Assembly (NCBI RefSeq): GCF_027409185.1
Contig: NC_084462.1
Coordinates: 160,629,490 to 160,693,489 of the forward strand
DNA from: Cynocephalus volans
Lineage: Eukaryota; Chordata; Mammalia; Dermoptera; Cynocephalidae
Length of the DNA: 64,000 nucleotides
Reading direction: 5' to 3'
In this document: positions 49,330 through 63,700 of the stretch, in pieces
Numbering within the stretch: position 1 is the first letter of the stretch
Layout: the number at the start of each line of letters is the position of its first letter
Position numbers and translations under genes: made by a program
Notes under the pieces: generated by a model
Seen by the model: only the letters and a program-made list of their open reading frames with translations
Database searches by the model: none
Told to the model about the DNA's origin: nothing

Positions 49330-52300
49330 GGCATGCACAGGGGTTTCACACTCCTCCACACTAGGGGGCCCCATTCACATACAATATCATGTGAATGGGG
49401 GTGCCTTGGAATTGTAAAGTGTTGGCCTTATGTGTAGTTCTCCCCAGTGACACAACCCTAGCCACTCCCTACAGCATGATCCCATTGTTTTTATCATCAG
49501 TCTGGCCTATGACGAGTTTTAAATTTGCATCCTGTGGACTAAATTTTTAGAGAAGACTTCAGAGCTTAGAAAAATGAATATAAACCACACAGAAAAATTA
49601 TATTATTTCTATGTCTAGTATACGTTGTTAGCCAAAAATATTATTATATAAATATAATATGCGTTTACTCCATTTATCTTCTCAAACCTCTGAAAGTCCT
49701 TATCGGAGAAAAGAAAGGACAAAAGGAAGAAGGTGACAACATGGTGTTTTAACTATTAGAGATGGGAAAATGACAGTGTTAGACAAAGTCCCAGCCAATA
49801 ATAACAGAAGAAGGAGGGACTCAAGAAATGATGCTTCCACACACTGTGCAAGCCTTAAAATCTCGCCCCTTCCGAGACATGCATTTCACCCCATTTGAAT
49901 GAAACTAGCGCTCCTCTGAGGAGGAGACTTCAGCAGCTATCAACAATTCTGTCTCATTTGTTATTTGCTCTTAAGTATGGAGGTATGTTTGGAAATAGCA
50001 AGCTAAGGAGAGAGATTGGTTGAAACTCAGAAAATCTTTCTTTTTAAATGCAAAATTCAAAGCACATGCAGACTACAAATGGTTATAAGTCAGAATTACA
50101 ATTCAAATGGAGGCTTTTTTTTTTTTGAGGTCAGAAGTGTTTGAAGGGAATTAAAAAAAAAATAGGCATATAGCCAACCTGGTCATGTCATTTCTCAGAT
50201 TTCTTCCATCATTTTTTAATAAATGAATAAATGAATCATAAAATCTGAGAGCCATTCTTCTACCAGACTGACAACCTGTCTATTCATCCTGGAAATAACG
50301 TTTCTCCAATGCTATTTCTCTTTTTATGCATGGTTCACAATTGCTTATTTTAATTGTTACTAATATTTAGCACTTTGATTTTCAAGTAATTTTATACTCA
50401 TTAAGTAACAAAATAAACATAAGGTGACAGAATATGACTCTTCCCATTGTATAGATGACAGAAAGTGGATCACCAAGGTTGGAATGTTTTTTCTAACTCT
50501 AAACCTCACTTCCTTAATGACTATTTTGTATGTCCTGGTCATTACTCTGAAAGCCAAAACAGTTGCCAAAAGTGACTTACTAGTAATGTTATCTTCTAAT
50601 TTACAAAAGATATCTGGTATTTCACATCTGTTTAATATTGCCCCAACTCAAGCTCCTGATTGAGATTTCATGTGATCATTTGAAAGTCTTGAATATCTTC
50701 TCGGTCATGTAAGTGTTCTCAGCAACTAACACTGTCAGGACTTAAATGCAAACCACTGTGTGGCATGTTGGTTGAATTTCCCCATTCAATGTTGTACACA
50801 GGTTTTAAATTCCAAACAGAGGCAACCCAGGGCAAGATAATTTGAGCTTTTTCATAAGTAAAGACCACTATAAAATTCTTAATTGTTTCTCTTACCATAG
50901 TAATAGAGCATCATGTCTTACCATTGCCTCCTTCTGGTTGGAAAAATAAGTATATGAGAGACGAGTTTCCTTTAGTCCGCTTCTTCACTCTTAAATTGAG
51001 ATTAAGTAAATGAATTCGGATAATCTGAAAGCGGACATGGACATTTCAATCATGGTAACTACCACTACTATTTTCGTATTCTTATCTGAAAGAGGAGAAA
51101 GCATCCAAAGAATTCTGTAAAGTAACAACTCATGCCACGAAGTTAAAAATTCATGCCCTGAATGCCAAGCCATCTTAGTTTTGTAGATTTTATTCCTTTT
51201 AATTCAAGTGATTCATCAATTGCACAATTAAATATGGGGTTTCATTTTTACTTTATTAAAAACTTGTCAAATAAATACAATTATAAATCCAAAAATGTCT
51301 GGAAAGGACAGATGTGCTAACTTGGTGTTTGGGAATATGGTTACCATACATATCCCCCCAAAATAGTGTGGCTCTTATCAGAGAAGGAATCACAACTGTA
51401 CAACCTTCTCCTTCAAGTGACTCCTGGTTGGGCCTGAGAGGGAGTTATGATGAAGGGTTTACACCACAACTACTGAATCACTCACAATTCCCCGTGGGGA
51501 CCTCCATTCTACAAACACAGCTGTGTTTCCTGCCTTGTGATGAAAGGAGAAGCTCAATGGATAAAATGCACAATCCCAGAGTAAATTAGGACACATCTTG
51601 AGTGAAGCAATTTAGGGCTGGGGCAGAGAAGGTGGATGCTGTGGGAGGTACGAACATTCTTTCTCTCTAGCAGCCCTTCCTTAAGTCTCTTTGCAGGCAC
51701 TGGTGGGGGGCACCATCTGAGGTGTTAATGGAGTCTACCTTCAAGAACTGTGGCTGCTCTTTTTTCCAGGCCACCTACTGGTAAGATAGAGCAAGGAAAG
51801 GAAAGGACAAGGAAAAAGAAGGAAATGGAAAACAAAAGCAAAGAGGAAAAAAGACAAAGATGGTGGAGAGGAGGGAAAAGAAAAAATTCAATGAATTGCC
51901 TGTGGATGCTGCCAGCAAGAGAACCAAGCAATGCCAATTTTGGTGATGACTTTTATAAGGAAGACAGCTGTCCAGAAACTGGATGGAAGCCACCACTTCA
52001 TTTCACAGAGGCCACTGAACAACTGTTAGGAGACAATAGCCTTCATTTGCTTTTGACCTGGTCTAGATCTAAATTGATGGCCAGTACTGACCCCCAGCTG
52101 CCCAGACCCCTCCAGGTGCCATGAGTCTCTCCATTATTCACTTTTGAGAATTGCTTATTAACCTCTAGAGACACTCAAAGTTGGGGACGATGCGGGGAGG
52201 AGGGTGGAAGGGAATAGAGGAAAAGAAGATGCTGTAAAGTTATACATGGTGGATTCCCTCAGGATGAAAAGCCCTTAGAATGAACAAATTAAATTCACCC

Positions 52301-54635
52301 TTTCTTTTCTGAAAATATGACTTAACCTCTTCTCCCCTACCCCTAAATCCTTGACCTAATGCAATAGACCAAAAGAAACAAAGGAAAAAAGTCAAAAATA
52401 GTCATCGCCTTTGGAACAAGTTTCCATTTACCTTGTTTCTTTGCACAGCTGATAGGAAATCACCAGATGATGTTAAGTGTTAAAATAAAATAGACCATTC
52501 TTTAAAATGGTTTTATAGCAGGTTTTAAAAAGAATCACTTATACATCACCTTACTCACATGCTAAGCACATGAACACAGGGCACGACAAAATATATTTAA
52601 GACACATGGTGGCTCATGCCATTTCAGAGGTGATGGTGTAGTTTGTTTCCACTGAGAGCAAAGGATGCCACACTTCCTCTCTCAAGAATCAGTAGACATC
52701 AATGCACAGAGGAAATAAACTAGATATTCTATTCCAACCTCAGTGGAGATGGCAAAGCTAATAGAATTAACTGTAGCATGAAAAATTCATGTTTGATGTG
52801 GACATAAAATACCTGCAATTAGTTTGATTGTACAATGAGGTATGTTACCAAAGAAGGTTATGAAAACGCTATCAGTGAACTGGTTCTCAAGGTAGGAAGG
52901 AAGGCAGGTAAAACAATCTCTCAAAACATTTTTAGGCCTCTGGTGCTATTAAGATAATGGTTTAGAATAAGTTTCTACATCATAGATACATAAAGCCACG
53001 TAACTGGGCTAATGGCAGAATACCATATTTGTAAATTATTGTTCTATTTCCATTTCAATTTCAAAGACTAATTTTTCATCAGATTAAGAGAGTCCTTATG
53101 CTTTTCTAAGAGGTGATAGATAGAAAAGGATTAGCGTGTCTTCCAAGGACAAAATATAAGGCATGAAATTCAAATCTATTTTTAAATCTAGTCTCATTTA
53201 TTAGATGGACCCTGAGAGTCTTTTATCAAGATACAACCACTTAGCTAAATAAAAATTTTCAAAATAGATATATAAACAGATTCCACAATAGTCATAGTTT
53301 GCTTTGTCGGGGGAATATTCTACCATGTTTTAAAGACTCTAGATCTGCCTTCCCGAAATAAAACTAATACATTATGATTTTTGCATCAGTAACGAGCTAA
53401 ATAATACTCAAATCTAAGACCTCAAATTCCTGAGAGCACATACCTCTATTGCCTCTTGATGAATGTTAAATAATATGAACTCACTCAACAATTTGGCAGT
53501 TACCTCTTATCAAGAGATGTCATGTTCTGGTACATGTCAATCCTTAGTCACATAATCTATTTCTGGGGCCATACAGGCCCATATGACCAGAAACAGGCTT
53601 CTGATTTTACTTTTCTACCTGCAAAGTGTTGCTAAAAATGTTTTCTCATATTTATCCCATGTTGATGGATGGTATATTCAGGTTTACAAGAAACGTAGCT
53701 TTGTTCTAAAAATATGCGATACAAAAAGCCATATTGATTGATAAGTTTATTTGATCCTGCCTAAGTCAATACATTCCTTCTAATAAAACATTATTTGTCA
53801 AAACAAACAACAGTCCCTGGCAGGCCAGATAGGATTTTTCATATGAATTACCATTAGCATTTTTCATATGCTCTAACTTGATGGAAACTTTGGATGTAGA
53901 AGAAAACAAGAAGGATTACCTGTAATTGGGAATATTAGGGATGAGTAATCTGCCTAAAGAATGATAATAATCTACATGAATCTTTGCCCAAACTCAACCC
54001 TGAACTGAGCCTGGTTGGGAGCCCTTGGGAGAGGTATGTTCCTTGACTCTAAATTACTCAATACGGAACACTCCCTCCATCTTTCACGATTCTAGGAAGA
54101 ATAGAAAGAAAAGCTGCCCAAATATCCCTGACCCTAGAAAATAACTGTTCTCTTAAGTTTCCTGGACCAGAAAGGTGTAGAAAAACTTTAAATAACACAA
54201 TGACATTTTAATGAACATTGTGCTAGTCAAATTAAAGCCTCAACAAAACCCACTGCCTGCCAATATTTTTGGTACTACTTTGCATCCTTTTTGAGAGATC
54301 GTTATAATCATCCTTCACAGACATGTTTCCCTGCTGTCCTGGAACTGCAAAACCATGGATCTCAAAAGAGCTACAAAGACTGTCTTCTTATGTGACAGAA
54401 GGACACTTGTATATGAAGTTAGCAGGTACTGGGGGGGAAAGGGCAAAGGGCAAAATTTTAAAAATGGAAGGATTTTGAAGAATGAATGTAATAAGGATTT
54501 TGGAGGGTAGTGCAACAGTAAATAGCATTTGATTGCCTTGATCACAATTGATGCCAAATATTAGAAAAGTGAAGAAATATAAAGGATGTAGAGGTTAGCT
54601 CAATGAAAGGATATGAAATTGGAAGTCAATAGGCA
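49330..54635. other. Unassigned intergenic sequence
   Basis: No gene, RNA gene or confident repeat. The open frame at 51750-52124 is a low-complexity Lys/Glu-rich product of a purine-rich stretch (about 51780-51890). Confidence 0.45.
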
Positions 54636-54639
54636 AAAT

Positions 54640-54800
54640 ATTTTTCTTTTCCCACTTATACAACAAACATTTATTGAACCTACAAAGAGCTAGTCATTGT
54701 ACTGGGCATTGAAAATGATCCATGGTCTCAAAAAAATTTAAAGTCCAGTAGAGAGAGACAGACATGTCAACAAAAAAAGATAACACAAAGTTATCAGTGC
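54640..54800 (-). repeat. L2 LINE 3' end
   Basis: It reads ACAAACATTTATTGAACCTACAAAGAGCTAGTCATTGTACTGGGCAT and then GTCTCAAAAAAATTTAAAGTCCAGTAGAGAGAGACAGAC, the reversed L2 3' end. Confidence 0.65.
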
Positions 54801-54804
54801 TATA

Positions 54805-55885
54805 ATAGAATTGTAGCATGCAGTAGTATTTAAGAAAGCATTAGTCGGTTGTGTGTGGGTTCCAGAGACAAGAAAGGGTTAATGAAGAAAATACACAGGT
54901 CCAACTAAATATAGTACTGCAAACTCAAATTCATTAGTGTGGTACTTGAAAATGGAACAAGTTGAAAACAATGGTTTTACATACATCATAGTCTGTAACA
55001 TTTTACCATAAATCTCTATTAAAGGAACTACATAGTACTGTATTTTTTGACCTTAGAACATAAGTTATTTAGGAATAGATAACCTTCTCTTGACAAACAT
55101 ATAGTTACACATAAACAAAATGAAAGAAGTTTATTAAAAGCTTGGTTTTGACAGGGAGTATCAGTAACACCAAGGAACAGAGCGACCTGGGTATATCTTT
55201 TCTCTCCTTTTCAACTGACAGAAAATTAGTAGATACAAGTTCTATCACTCTTAACATCTAAATGTTACGATTATACCATGAAAACTAGGAAGCAGTTCTC
55301 GGCAATGTTGCTACTTCTAGTCAAAGGACAGATCAGTGGTAGGGACAGCAGTAAACAGAGGAATTTCAAGTTCTCCACAACCATACCTGTATAATTTTGA
55401 GCTATTCCTTTCATTTTGGGGTTGCCATGTACCTCACCAAGGCATGCTCTTCAAATGCATTGAGATTCCGCTCTAGTGACTAGATAATATTGTAGCCCTT
55501 GGCAACTTTATGCTGCTGTAGGGAGGAGAGAAGGGGGCCTACTAACTGAGAATGACTTTCATCCAAATTTCCATTCTTCTAGTTCTCTTCAGTCTACACC
55601 TCAGGGTATCCCTCTTGCTTCTCTATTTGTGATGGTTATAACTTTTGTCCTCTAGTGACACACCACCCTGACAGTGCATAGGAAGTAGGGTTAGAGACAG
55701 TGAGGATGTTTATTTGTTGGTGAATTCTATGGGCCAGTTCAAGAAAGATGTGCAATCAAGATTTTATGAAAATAGAAAATATTTATGAAATACAGAGCCT
55801 GTGGTGTATGTGCACAATGGACATTCCTCTTTTCACGTTTAGAGTTTCCTTCTGGGAAATAGTTAAATCTTGAGATTTTAAAATA
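54805..55885. other. Unassigned intergenic sequence
   Basis: Single-copy-looking sequence with no recognised feature. Confidence 0.4.
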
Positions 55886-55887
55886 CT

Positions 55888-56050
55888 TTTATTATGGAAA
55901 TATTCAAACATATGCAAAATAAAGTGTATGAGGAACCATCCAGCTTCAACAAACATAAACTCATGACCAATCTTGTTTCATCTTTACTATCCCCACCAAC
56001 TTCCCTGCTTCCCATGTAATTTTGAAGGAAGTTCCAGTAAAGTTGAATTT
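55888..56050. repeat. Old interspersed repeat, family unsure
   Basis: TTTATTATGGAAATATTCAAACATATGCAAAATAAAG, ACCATCCAGCTTCAACAAAC and ATGACCAATCTTGTTTCATC match a phrase common across mammalian genomes. I do not assign the family with certainty. Confidence 0.5.
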
Positions 56051-56059
56051 TCCCAAAAT

Positions 56060-58620
56060 ATCTACAATTTTTTTTTTGCCTGAAAGCATCATATAAATTA
56101 GCTGGCTAATTGAGTTATTCTCTAATATCTACCTTTTGCTCACTTTTTGACAATCATCTGTCAAGTTGCTAAAATAAATGAAAAATAGAAATTTCTCTCC
56201 ATCATTTCTGATTTCTAGAAGCCAATCTTTAGTCTGAGTACCTTCATGCTACAGCAACAGGTGTTGCAAAAAAATGCATAGACGGATAATAAAACTGTAA
56301 CATTTTCCATAAATTATTGAATCATGGTCATTTCCTTTTTTTCCCATTCATTTTGAATGGTCTGCAGGACACACACTGACTCAGAGTGAGATTACTTTTC
56401 AAATTATGAGGTGGTCTCAGTTTACCCATTTATATCCATCCCAAAATGCAATGTACTACAATGTCCATGAAATTGCCAAGTAGGTCATAAGAATCTGACA
56501 ATTCTGATAGAACAGAAGCAAATGATAAGAATTTATGTATGTTATCAATACCAAGCTAATGTGTTTCTTAATGTGAAATTTCCCATAGGGAAACTTCATT
56601 GGATACAAGAAAATCATGCAATTTACCATAAGAACAAATATCATATAAGTATAAAACTTAACTGCTTAGTGAAACCAATAATATTAGGTCTGAGTGCCTT
56701 ATTCTCTAAAGTTATTTTTCTTCTTTGAGTCATCGAACTTTCCCTACAGTCAATAATCTCTTCCGTTAGAGATCTGGCATCTTTTCAACTACTTATTTTC
56801 AGAACAAACCCCAGCCCAAAAAGTGATGCATGGATGTTTTGGAGGGTTTTATGGAAAATGTAACACCTTTCCCCATATCATTGATCACTAGGAGAGAGGC
56901 GGAGGGTTTGAGGAAAGAAACACGTGCTTCTATTTGATTCTCTGAATTTTTTCCAACAGAAGGTATAAAATTTTACCTGATGCTATTCTAGTTAGTGTAC
57001 TTGCATATGCATGTACATTAAATTTTGTAGGTGTGCTTTGCTATATTAAAAAACATATTCGAATAATAAATCTCAATACATGAAAATGACTTTCTTTTCC
57101 TACAGTATATTAAAATGCCAGGGCAATCTGCTTTCTGTGATCAGACACCAAAAAGCTAAACATTGAGTGATATCCAACTTTATGAGACACATAAAAATGA
57201 AATAAAAATGGGTAAGAAGATAAACATTTAAAGAGATAAACATTGTCAAGCAGAAATGATTACAAAGTTTGTAACAATTTGCATTTTTCATTGTTTTCTG
57301 TTTACCTAGCTTTCCCCACTATGAATTTCTTTTGCTCATTTTCCTTCTTTTAATAATGTATGTTCCCATAATCACTGACATTAAAGTAAAGGATGTGAAA
57401 TGGGATTCCATTTACATTACATTTATTGGGAGAAATATAAGTAACTGGAAAATGCAAAAAAATTCCTTATGTACATAATGTTTTATCTAGCTACTTTCAT
57501 TTAATAGCTCTGGAAAATTGAACTCTTTTTTCACAGGGGTACTGTCTGTTTATCTTGTACCACATAAAACCACCACATTTAACCTTTTTGACCTACAAAA
57601 ACAGCAATGTCCTATGGCTTAACCTAATACTATTTCCAAATAGCAGAAGGTCTATAAATTGCCATTGTACTTGAGCTGTATATAGTTATTTCTTGGTGAG
57701 ATGTACAGAGAAAAATGGAAGTATTATGTCCATAGGTGCACCATTGACATCAGTATTTGAAATTTTATTTTTTATGTCACATTATATTAATAATTAAATA
57801 AATGTTATTTTTAGTCTGGCCCATTAATGAGTGTGTCATTGGCCTAACATAGCCCCTGGAAGATATGACATATCCTGTCAATTAGTGTGTATGATTGCCA
57901 CAAAAGTATCTTTTTCAAAATGACTACACTTAAAATGTATGTTAGAACACAGAGTGTTAATATTTATAAAACCTAGTAAAACCCTGTGCTAGAAAAGTTC
58001 TTATAAAGCAATACTCATATTTTGTTTTATAATTAACAAATTGGATGTGCTTGTACTACAATGATAATGAGAAAAATGGGGCAATTTAAAGTTTTAAAGG
58101 TAAAAAGATGACCTAAATAGGAGACTGACTTGACTAAAGTAATGTTAGGTGTGGTACTCAGTTCAGCAGATAAGGACTTCTGTTACAATATACAAGTCTG
58201 GGATTTTTACTTATATTCGTAAAAAGTTAAAAAGGTGGATAAAACATTTGTAGAATATAGTATGATTTCTTCTCTGAGCGAATAGTACATCTCTGCTACT
58301 TCTTAGGCTATTATTCTTAACAGAATCTTTTTTAAGACTTGATTTCTGAGTTGCCAGCTCAATTTGGGGGATAGCTTAGTCTGCCCCTGTTATAGACAAA
58401 GTTAAATAAACTCCACAAAGCAGATTAAATACATTCTTTAGAAACCAAGTTACCTACTACCTACATTATCTACTACCTCTGTGACCCACCTTAATTAAAT
58501 CTCTCAAAACAAAATCAAGTAACAGTGAAAAAATATGGATTATATCACAGGCCACCAAGCAAGGGCCCAATTATCTTCTCACATAATCCTCCTTTTATAA
58601 TAATGATAATATCAACACAA
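56060..58620. other. Unassigned AT-rich intergenic sequence
   Basis: No gene or named repeat seen. Confidence 0.45.
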
Positions 58621-58629
58621 ATAGCGCCA

Positions 58630-58800
58630 ACAAGTAATAATTGCTGACACTTTTTGAGAACTTATTATATAACAGTTAGTCTTCTAAATGTTTTAGTAGT
58701 ATTAAGTCATTTAAACTCCATCACAATTTTATGGCCTAAATACCATTATTAGGCTCATTTTGTAAATGAGAAAACCAAGACTTGGGGATGGATGAAGCAA
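58630..58800 (-). repeat. MIR SINE
   Basis: Reverse orientation: ATTAAGTCATTTAAACTCCATCAC, TATTAGGCTCATTTTGTAAATGAG and AAAACCAAGACTTGG follow the MIR reverse complement. Confidence 0.65.
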
Positions 58801-58884
58801 ATTGCCAAAGGACACAATCTTTGAATCACAGAATCCTAATGCTGGAAACGCCCATGAAGCAATCAGCTAGTTTGTTCCTCAATG

Positions 58885-59400
58885 TGAGTGGTAGGCTAAA
58901 AAATCCCACCTTCTCCATCTAAAAGATATTAAGTCCTAATCCCTAGAACCCATAAACGTTACCTTATTTGGAGAAAGCGCTTTTGCAGATGTCATTATGT
59001 TAAAGATCTCGAAATGGGGAAATTATCCTGGATGATCCAGACAGCCATAAAAGCCATATCATGCATCCTTGTAAAATGGAGGCAGAGGGATATTTCACAC
59101 ACACATGAGACAGCAATCAGATGAGCAGAATAAAATTCTTAAATGCTGGCCATGAAGATCAGAGCAATGCAGCCACAAGCCAAGGAATGCTGGCAGCCAC
59201 CAGAAGCTGAAAGAAGCAAGGAACGGAGTCTCCCTAGAGCCTGGGGAGGAAGCGTGACCCTATAGACACCTTGATTTTGGCCCAGAGATACTGATTTCAG
59301 ACTTCTGGCCTCCAAAACTGTGAGAGCATAAGTTTTTATTGTTTTAAATCAGCCAGTTTGTGGTAATCTGTTACAGCATTAATGGGAAACAAATACAGGC
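58885..59400 (+). repeat. MaLR/MLT1-like solitary LTR
   Basis: It contains CCTAATCCCTAGAACCCATAAACGTTACCTTATTTGGAGAAAG, GGATGATCCAGACAG, AGCCACCAGAAGCTG, CCTTGATTTTGG, TCTGGCCTCCAAAACTGTGAGAG and TGGTAATCTGTTACAGC. This is the order seen in old mammalian LTRs of the ERVL-MaLR type. There is no internal retroviral coding sequence next to it. The subfamily is not assigned. Confidence 0.65.
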
Positions 59401-60529
59401 AGCCACTAGAAGAATATATAAACTACTGAACCTACGTTGAATATTCCTGTTTTGTAAAATCTCTAAAGAAGAGAGTTTGGATTTTCTTCTCAGTAATGCA
59501 CCACAACATTTGACTATCTCACTCAGGAAATATTCCTTTTAATGTATAAATCATCAATTTCCTTTTGCTCTGCCTTCTTTAGAAACAGATATTAGCTTTA
59601 TTTTTGTCCTTTACTCTAGACCTCCATATTCTAAGTGACTTCATATCACTATTATGTTCCAAAAGCTAAATAACACTAATTTATTTTGTCTTTCTATTAC
59701 AGGACCAATTTTGATGTCATAATTATCTTTCTAGTTTTCTTCTGATATCCCAGTATATGTGAAACTCAAATATAGTCCCAGGATTTAAAAAACTACATTT
59801 ATTGAGATTTTTTTCAAGATCTCAGTATAATGGAGAGACTAACTAAAAAATATATTGAATGAGGTGGGTGTGGTTATGTGATTTTTCAAAATTAATACTG
59901 ATTTAAAATTAATACTAATTTTAAAACTCTTAGATTAATTCAGTCAAAATCCCTTTACCAGTGACTATGTACTCCAGATGCATTTCTATCAAGCCCAATT
60001 TGCTTTTAGTTATCTAAATAGACTGTAAAGAAATTGTTAAATAATATTATGTGACTTCTATATTTAGAATTTAATCTATAAGTTAGTATTACAAGTTGAA
60101 ACAACAAATATTTCCTAAGTGATAGTAAACAAGACTGTTGCATAACAAATACAGGGAACACCATGACCTCTAGCCTATTCATAAAAATAAAAATTACAGA
60201 TACACTCAGTTGTCCTAAGCTCTAGCAGATTTTACACCAACCTGACTGAGTGCTCTGAAGCAGCAACTAGATTATTCCATCATAGGACAGCCAGCGGAGG
60301 TGAGGCTGTCCACCTCAACCCATTTCTCCTTCTAAGCAAAAATAAAAATAGGATTCAGCAATCAGAATGTGTTTTACTCAAGCCAGTTGTTGTAGCCTTA
60401 ATTAACAATGACCCAAGAGACCTGGGAGCTCGTAGGAGAAAGGCTTTATTTTTGATTACCTGTAAAACTTTTCCAACACATCATTATCAAAAAGACTCCA
60501 ATCTTTCTATTTTGTGTGAACTGTTTCAG

Positions 60530-60765
60530 GCCAGGGTTTCTCAAACTAAACACTATTGACATTTTGGGCTGGATAGTTCTTTATTGTGGAATTCTGTCTT
60601 GTATATTGTAGGATATCTAGCAGTATCTCTGGTCTCTATTCACTAGATGCCAGAAGCACCACCCTGCCCCATACCTAGGCATGGCAATCAAAAACATCTC
60701 CAATGAAGTCAAATGTCCCTTGGGGAACAAAATTACCTCTGGTTGAAAACCACTGTTTTAGAGCA
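60530..60765 (-). mobile_element. MER5A-type hAT MITE
   Basis: It begins CAGGGTTTCTCAAACTAAACACTATTGACATTTTGGGC and ends TTACCTCTGGTTGAAAACCACTG. These ends and the middle (AGGATATCTAGCAGTATCTCTGG, CTAGATGCCAGAAGCACC) match reversed MER5A, a Charlie-related non-autonomous DNA transposon. Confidence 0.88.
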
Positions 60766-60769
60766 AGCA

Positions 60770-63700
60770 TTAATGTTAATTAATGCAGTCAATTGGCTGA
60801 AATCAGATATGTTAAGGAAAAAAGCATAGAACTAAGGTTTCCTTTACATTGGTCTTGATTTAAGGAAAATAATAAAGTCATAAGGCAGGATAACAAGGAC
60901 CCCCTTTAGCACTAAAGATAGACTTCTTTAAAAGAGCAATTGAGAGTTTATTTTTAATCAGCCAATTTCGTGGCTGATCTAAGCCGAAAAACAGCTTGTT
61001 CATGTTCCATATCTCTTCAACAGTTCTCGCCTTAGTTTCTGGGAATGAGGATTTTAAAGCCAATCCTTGATTTACATGGATTACCCTGACTCTTGGGGCA
61101 GATCTATTCATATATGTATCTAGAGCATACAGAGGCGATGTTCCTGTATTAGACATGAGCATTTTCATTAATTTAAGTGGCCAAATAGAGATAAGAAGAA
61201 AAGGAGTTAAGAAAAGGTCAGGTGAGATGCCGTTCCCTAGTTTTCACACCCAAAAGGGATCTCTCTATTCTTTCTACTACAGATAAAACTAAGTGATATT
61301 GGTCATGGGGCTTCCAATTATGCTATTATGACCTTTAGGAGACATACAAACTTGAGCAGATTTTCAGAGCTTTGTTTTCAAAATAATGGAAAAACTATAA
61401 AAGAACAAACTTTTAAAAATCCATCAATAGAATGGATTTTTGTGAACGTTTGTAGAAATGACACCCTCTCAGTGGCGAGAACTCTAAGAAGTTTCTGCTT
61501 GCACTGTGATTTCTTTCCAAATCATGTAAATACTGATACTTTGAGTAATACTAAAGGTTACATGACACTCTCTAGATGTTTTTCCCATTTATTTTAGGGT
61601 CAAAAATTGCAACCCCGATTTCAGATCTAAATAATCCCCACAACCCCAAAAGATAGTCCATTATAGTCTTCCTCCTGTTACCAAATGAGGACAAAGCTTA
61701 ATGACTGGCTTTCGTTTCTGATACACTCAGCCAGCAACTCATTTCTGCCCATTCTCCAAAGATAATGCATGTACAAACAAATATGGGCATGTGTTTACTG
61801 TTATTATTTTTAATCTGACATTATTATGCAGGCAAAGTTTTAACCTTCCTGTTCCAGGCATCACAACTGCTCCCTTCCAGAGTAAGGATGCAAGCCTCGC
61901 CCCAACTCCTGTACCAGCAAGTCAAGGGCTTCTACTAAGGATCTTTTTCACAGTCACATAAAAACGAGTCGAGAAGCTGTATAGACTGAAAGGAGATGGG
62001 TCCAGTTCTTTTTGCCAGAGATACGCATTCCCGCCCCTTCTCTGATTGTTTTGCTCTGTTAACTGAAGGAGTTTCACTGGGTGAGGAAAGCTAACCTTGA
62101 ATTGTCATCTCTGAAGGGGAAGCTGACAGTGCTAATAGTTCAAGCACAGGTTGATTGATGATACGGTCCCAGCCCAAGAGGCTAGTAATCTTTGTCACTG
62201 CAAGGATCAGGCAAGCAGTTTCACCTGCTAAAACTCTGGTATTCCGCCTCCTCCCATCCCGCCCAAAGAGTGAGTGAGAAGCAATATTGTTATGGAAAAT
62301 AGAAGTCTTGTGTGATTGGAGTTGTGCTGACTTTGCAGATGAAAGGACTTTCACTTGCAAATCGGGAGAGTCCTCCACCAGTTCCTTTTAGTGAATAATG
62401 TCATATATGGTAGAACACAAGACAAATCCAGTTTTGATGAAGCCTGAAGCTTCTATAATTTGGGGGGCCCTGTTTAAGAGAAAAATACACAGCTATAAAT
62501 ATAAAAATTAGGTACAAAACTGTGTAGCTATTCAATATGTGAAAAGAAATGGCAACAAAATACAAATTTTAAAATGCTGAGAAATGCCACAAATATCACA
62601 AAATCCAGAAAAATTGCACATTTTTAAATCAACTACCTAATACATTTCTTACATTTTGTCATTGTACATTCTTTGATCACCTCTTCATAGTACAATAATA
62701 TTGTCATATAATTTTCTATAAAGTAAAATGATAATAGTCTTTTCTGCAGGAAATAATAAACAATAAAATTCCTTATTATTACTGATTCTTTAGAAGATTT
62801 TCTTTCAGCTTTACAACTCATTAAAGACTAATTTTCCAGAGATGAGCTTGCTTCTGATTTTATACATTTCCAACTTTATTTTTCCTCTACAACCACATTT
62901 CTTAGTCTTTTGGTCCAGGACCTCGCTGTCACAATACCAGGTGATTTGTTATGGAAGGCAGTGTTCCTAGAAATATCCTCCTACCAGAACAGCTAGCAAT
63001 ATTATAACCATGACTGCAAATCACATTAATATATCCTGTTAAACATCCACTAAATGCATTTTTACTAAAATGTCTTCAGATCTCCAATACCACTGAACAC
63101 AAAAAATATGAAGGAGCAAAAGTCAGGATGTAAGGAGATAGTTGTTTCAATCAATTGTAGTTAAAATACCTCACTTTTGTAAATTTTGAAAAAATATATG
63201 ATGAGGTAAATATATTCCAAGTGAAGGGCCTGAAGCTTAGCTTCATTAGCACCATAGTAAATCTTCCTTGAGGAGAACAGTAAAGGCTGTGCCCCCTGTC
63301 CAAACACTCCCATCCCTCCCTTATTTGTCCTCACATACTTCCCACTCCTTGTACAACAGAGTGACTGACAAGAAAGTTAGTTATTTAGCTTCTTCAAGGA
63401 AAAGTTTTACTACTGGAATGACTGTATTAATTATACAAGGAAGACACCATGAGGATTTAAGAACACAATCAAACACACAGAATCCCGGGAACAGGGAAAA
63501 GCAATGGCATAGATACAGAGTAGTTGGAGAAGCAAGTACACAAAGACAACTTAATTTTGTACACATTTACCTAACAGTGGGTTTTATGTACTTGTTGGTC
63601 CAAGCACTGTACTCAGTGTTAGCGATTTGCATGCTGGACTTTGCTCTCCGATGGGTCCTTTTCTTGAAAATAATGTGTGAATTCAAATTTACATATGAGA

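Noticed and set aside
51750-52124. 124-codon Lys/Glu-rich open frame
   Set aside because: Low-complexity product of a purine-rich stretch, with no conserved domain.
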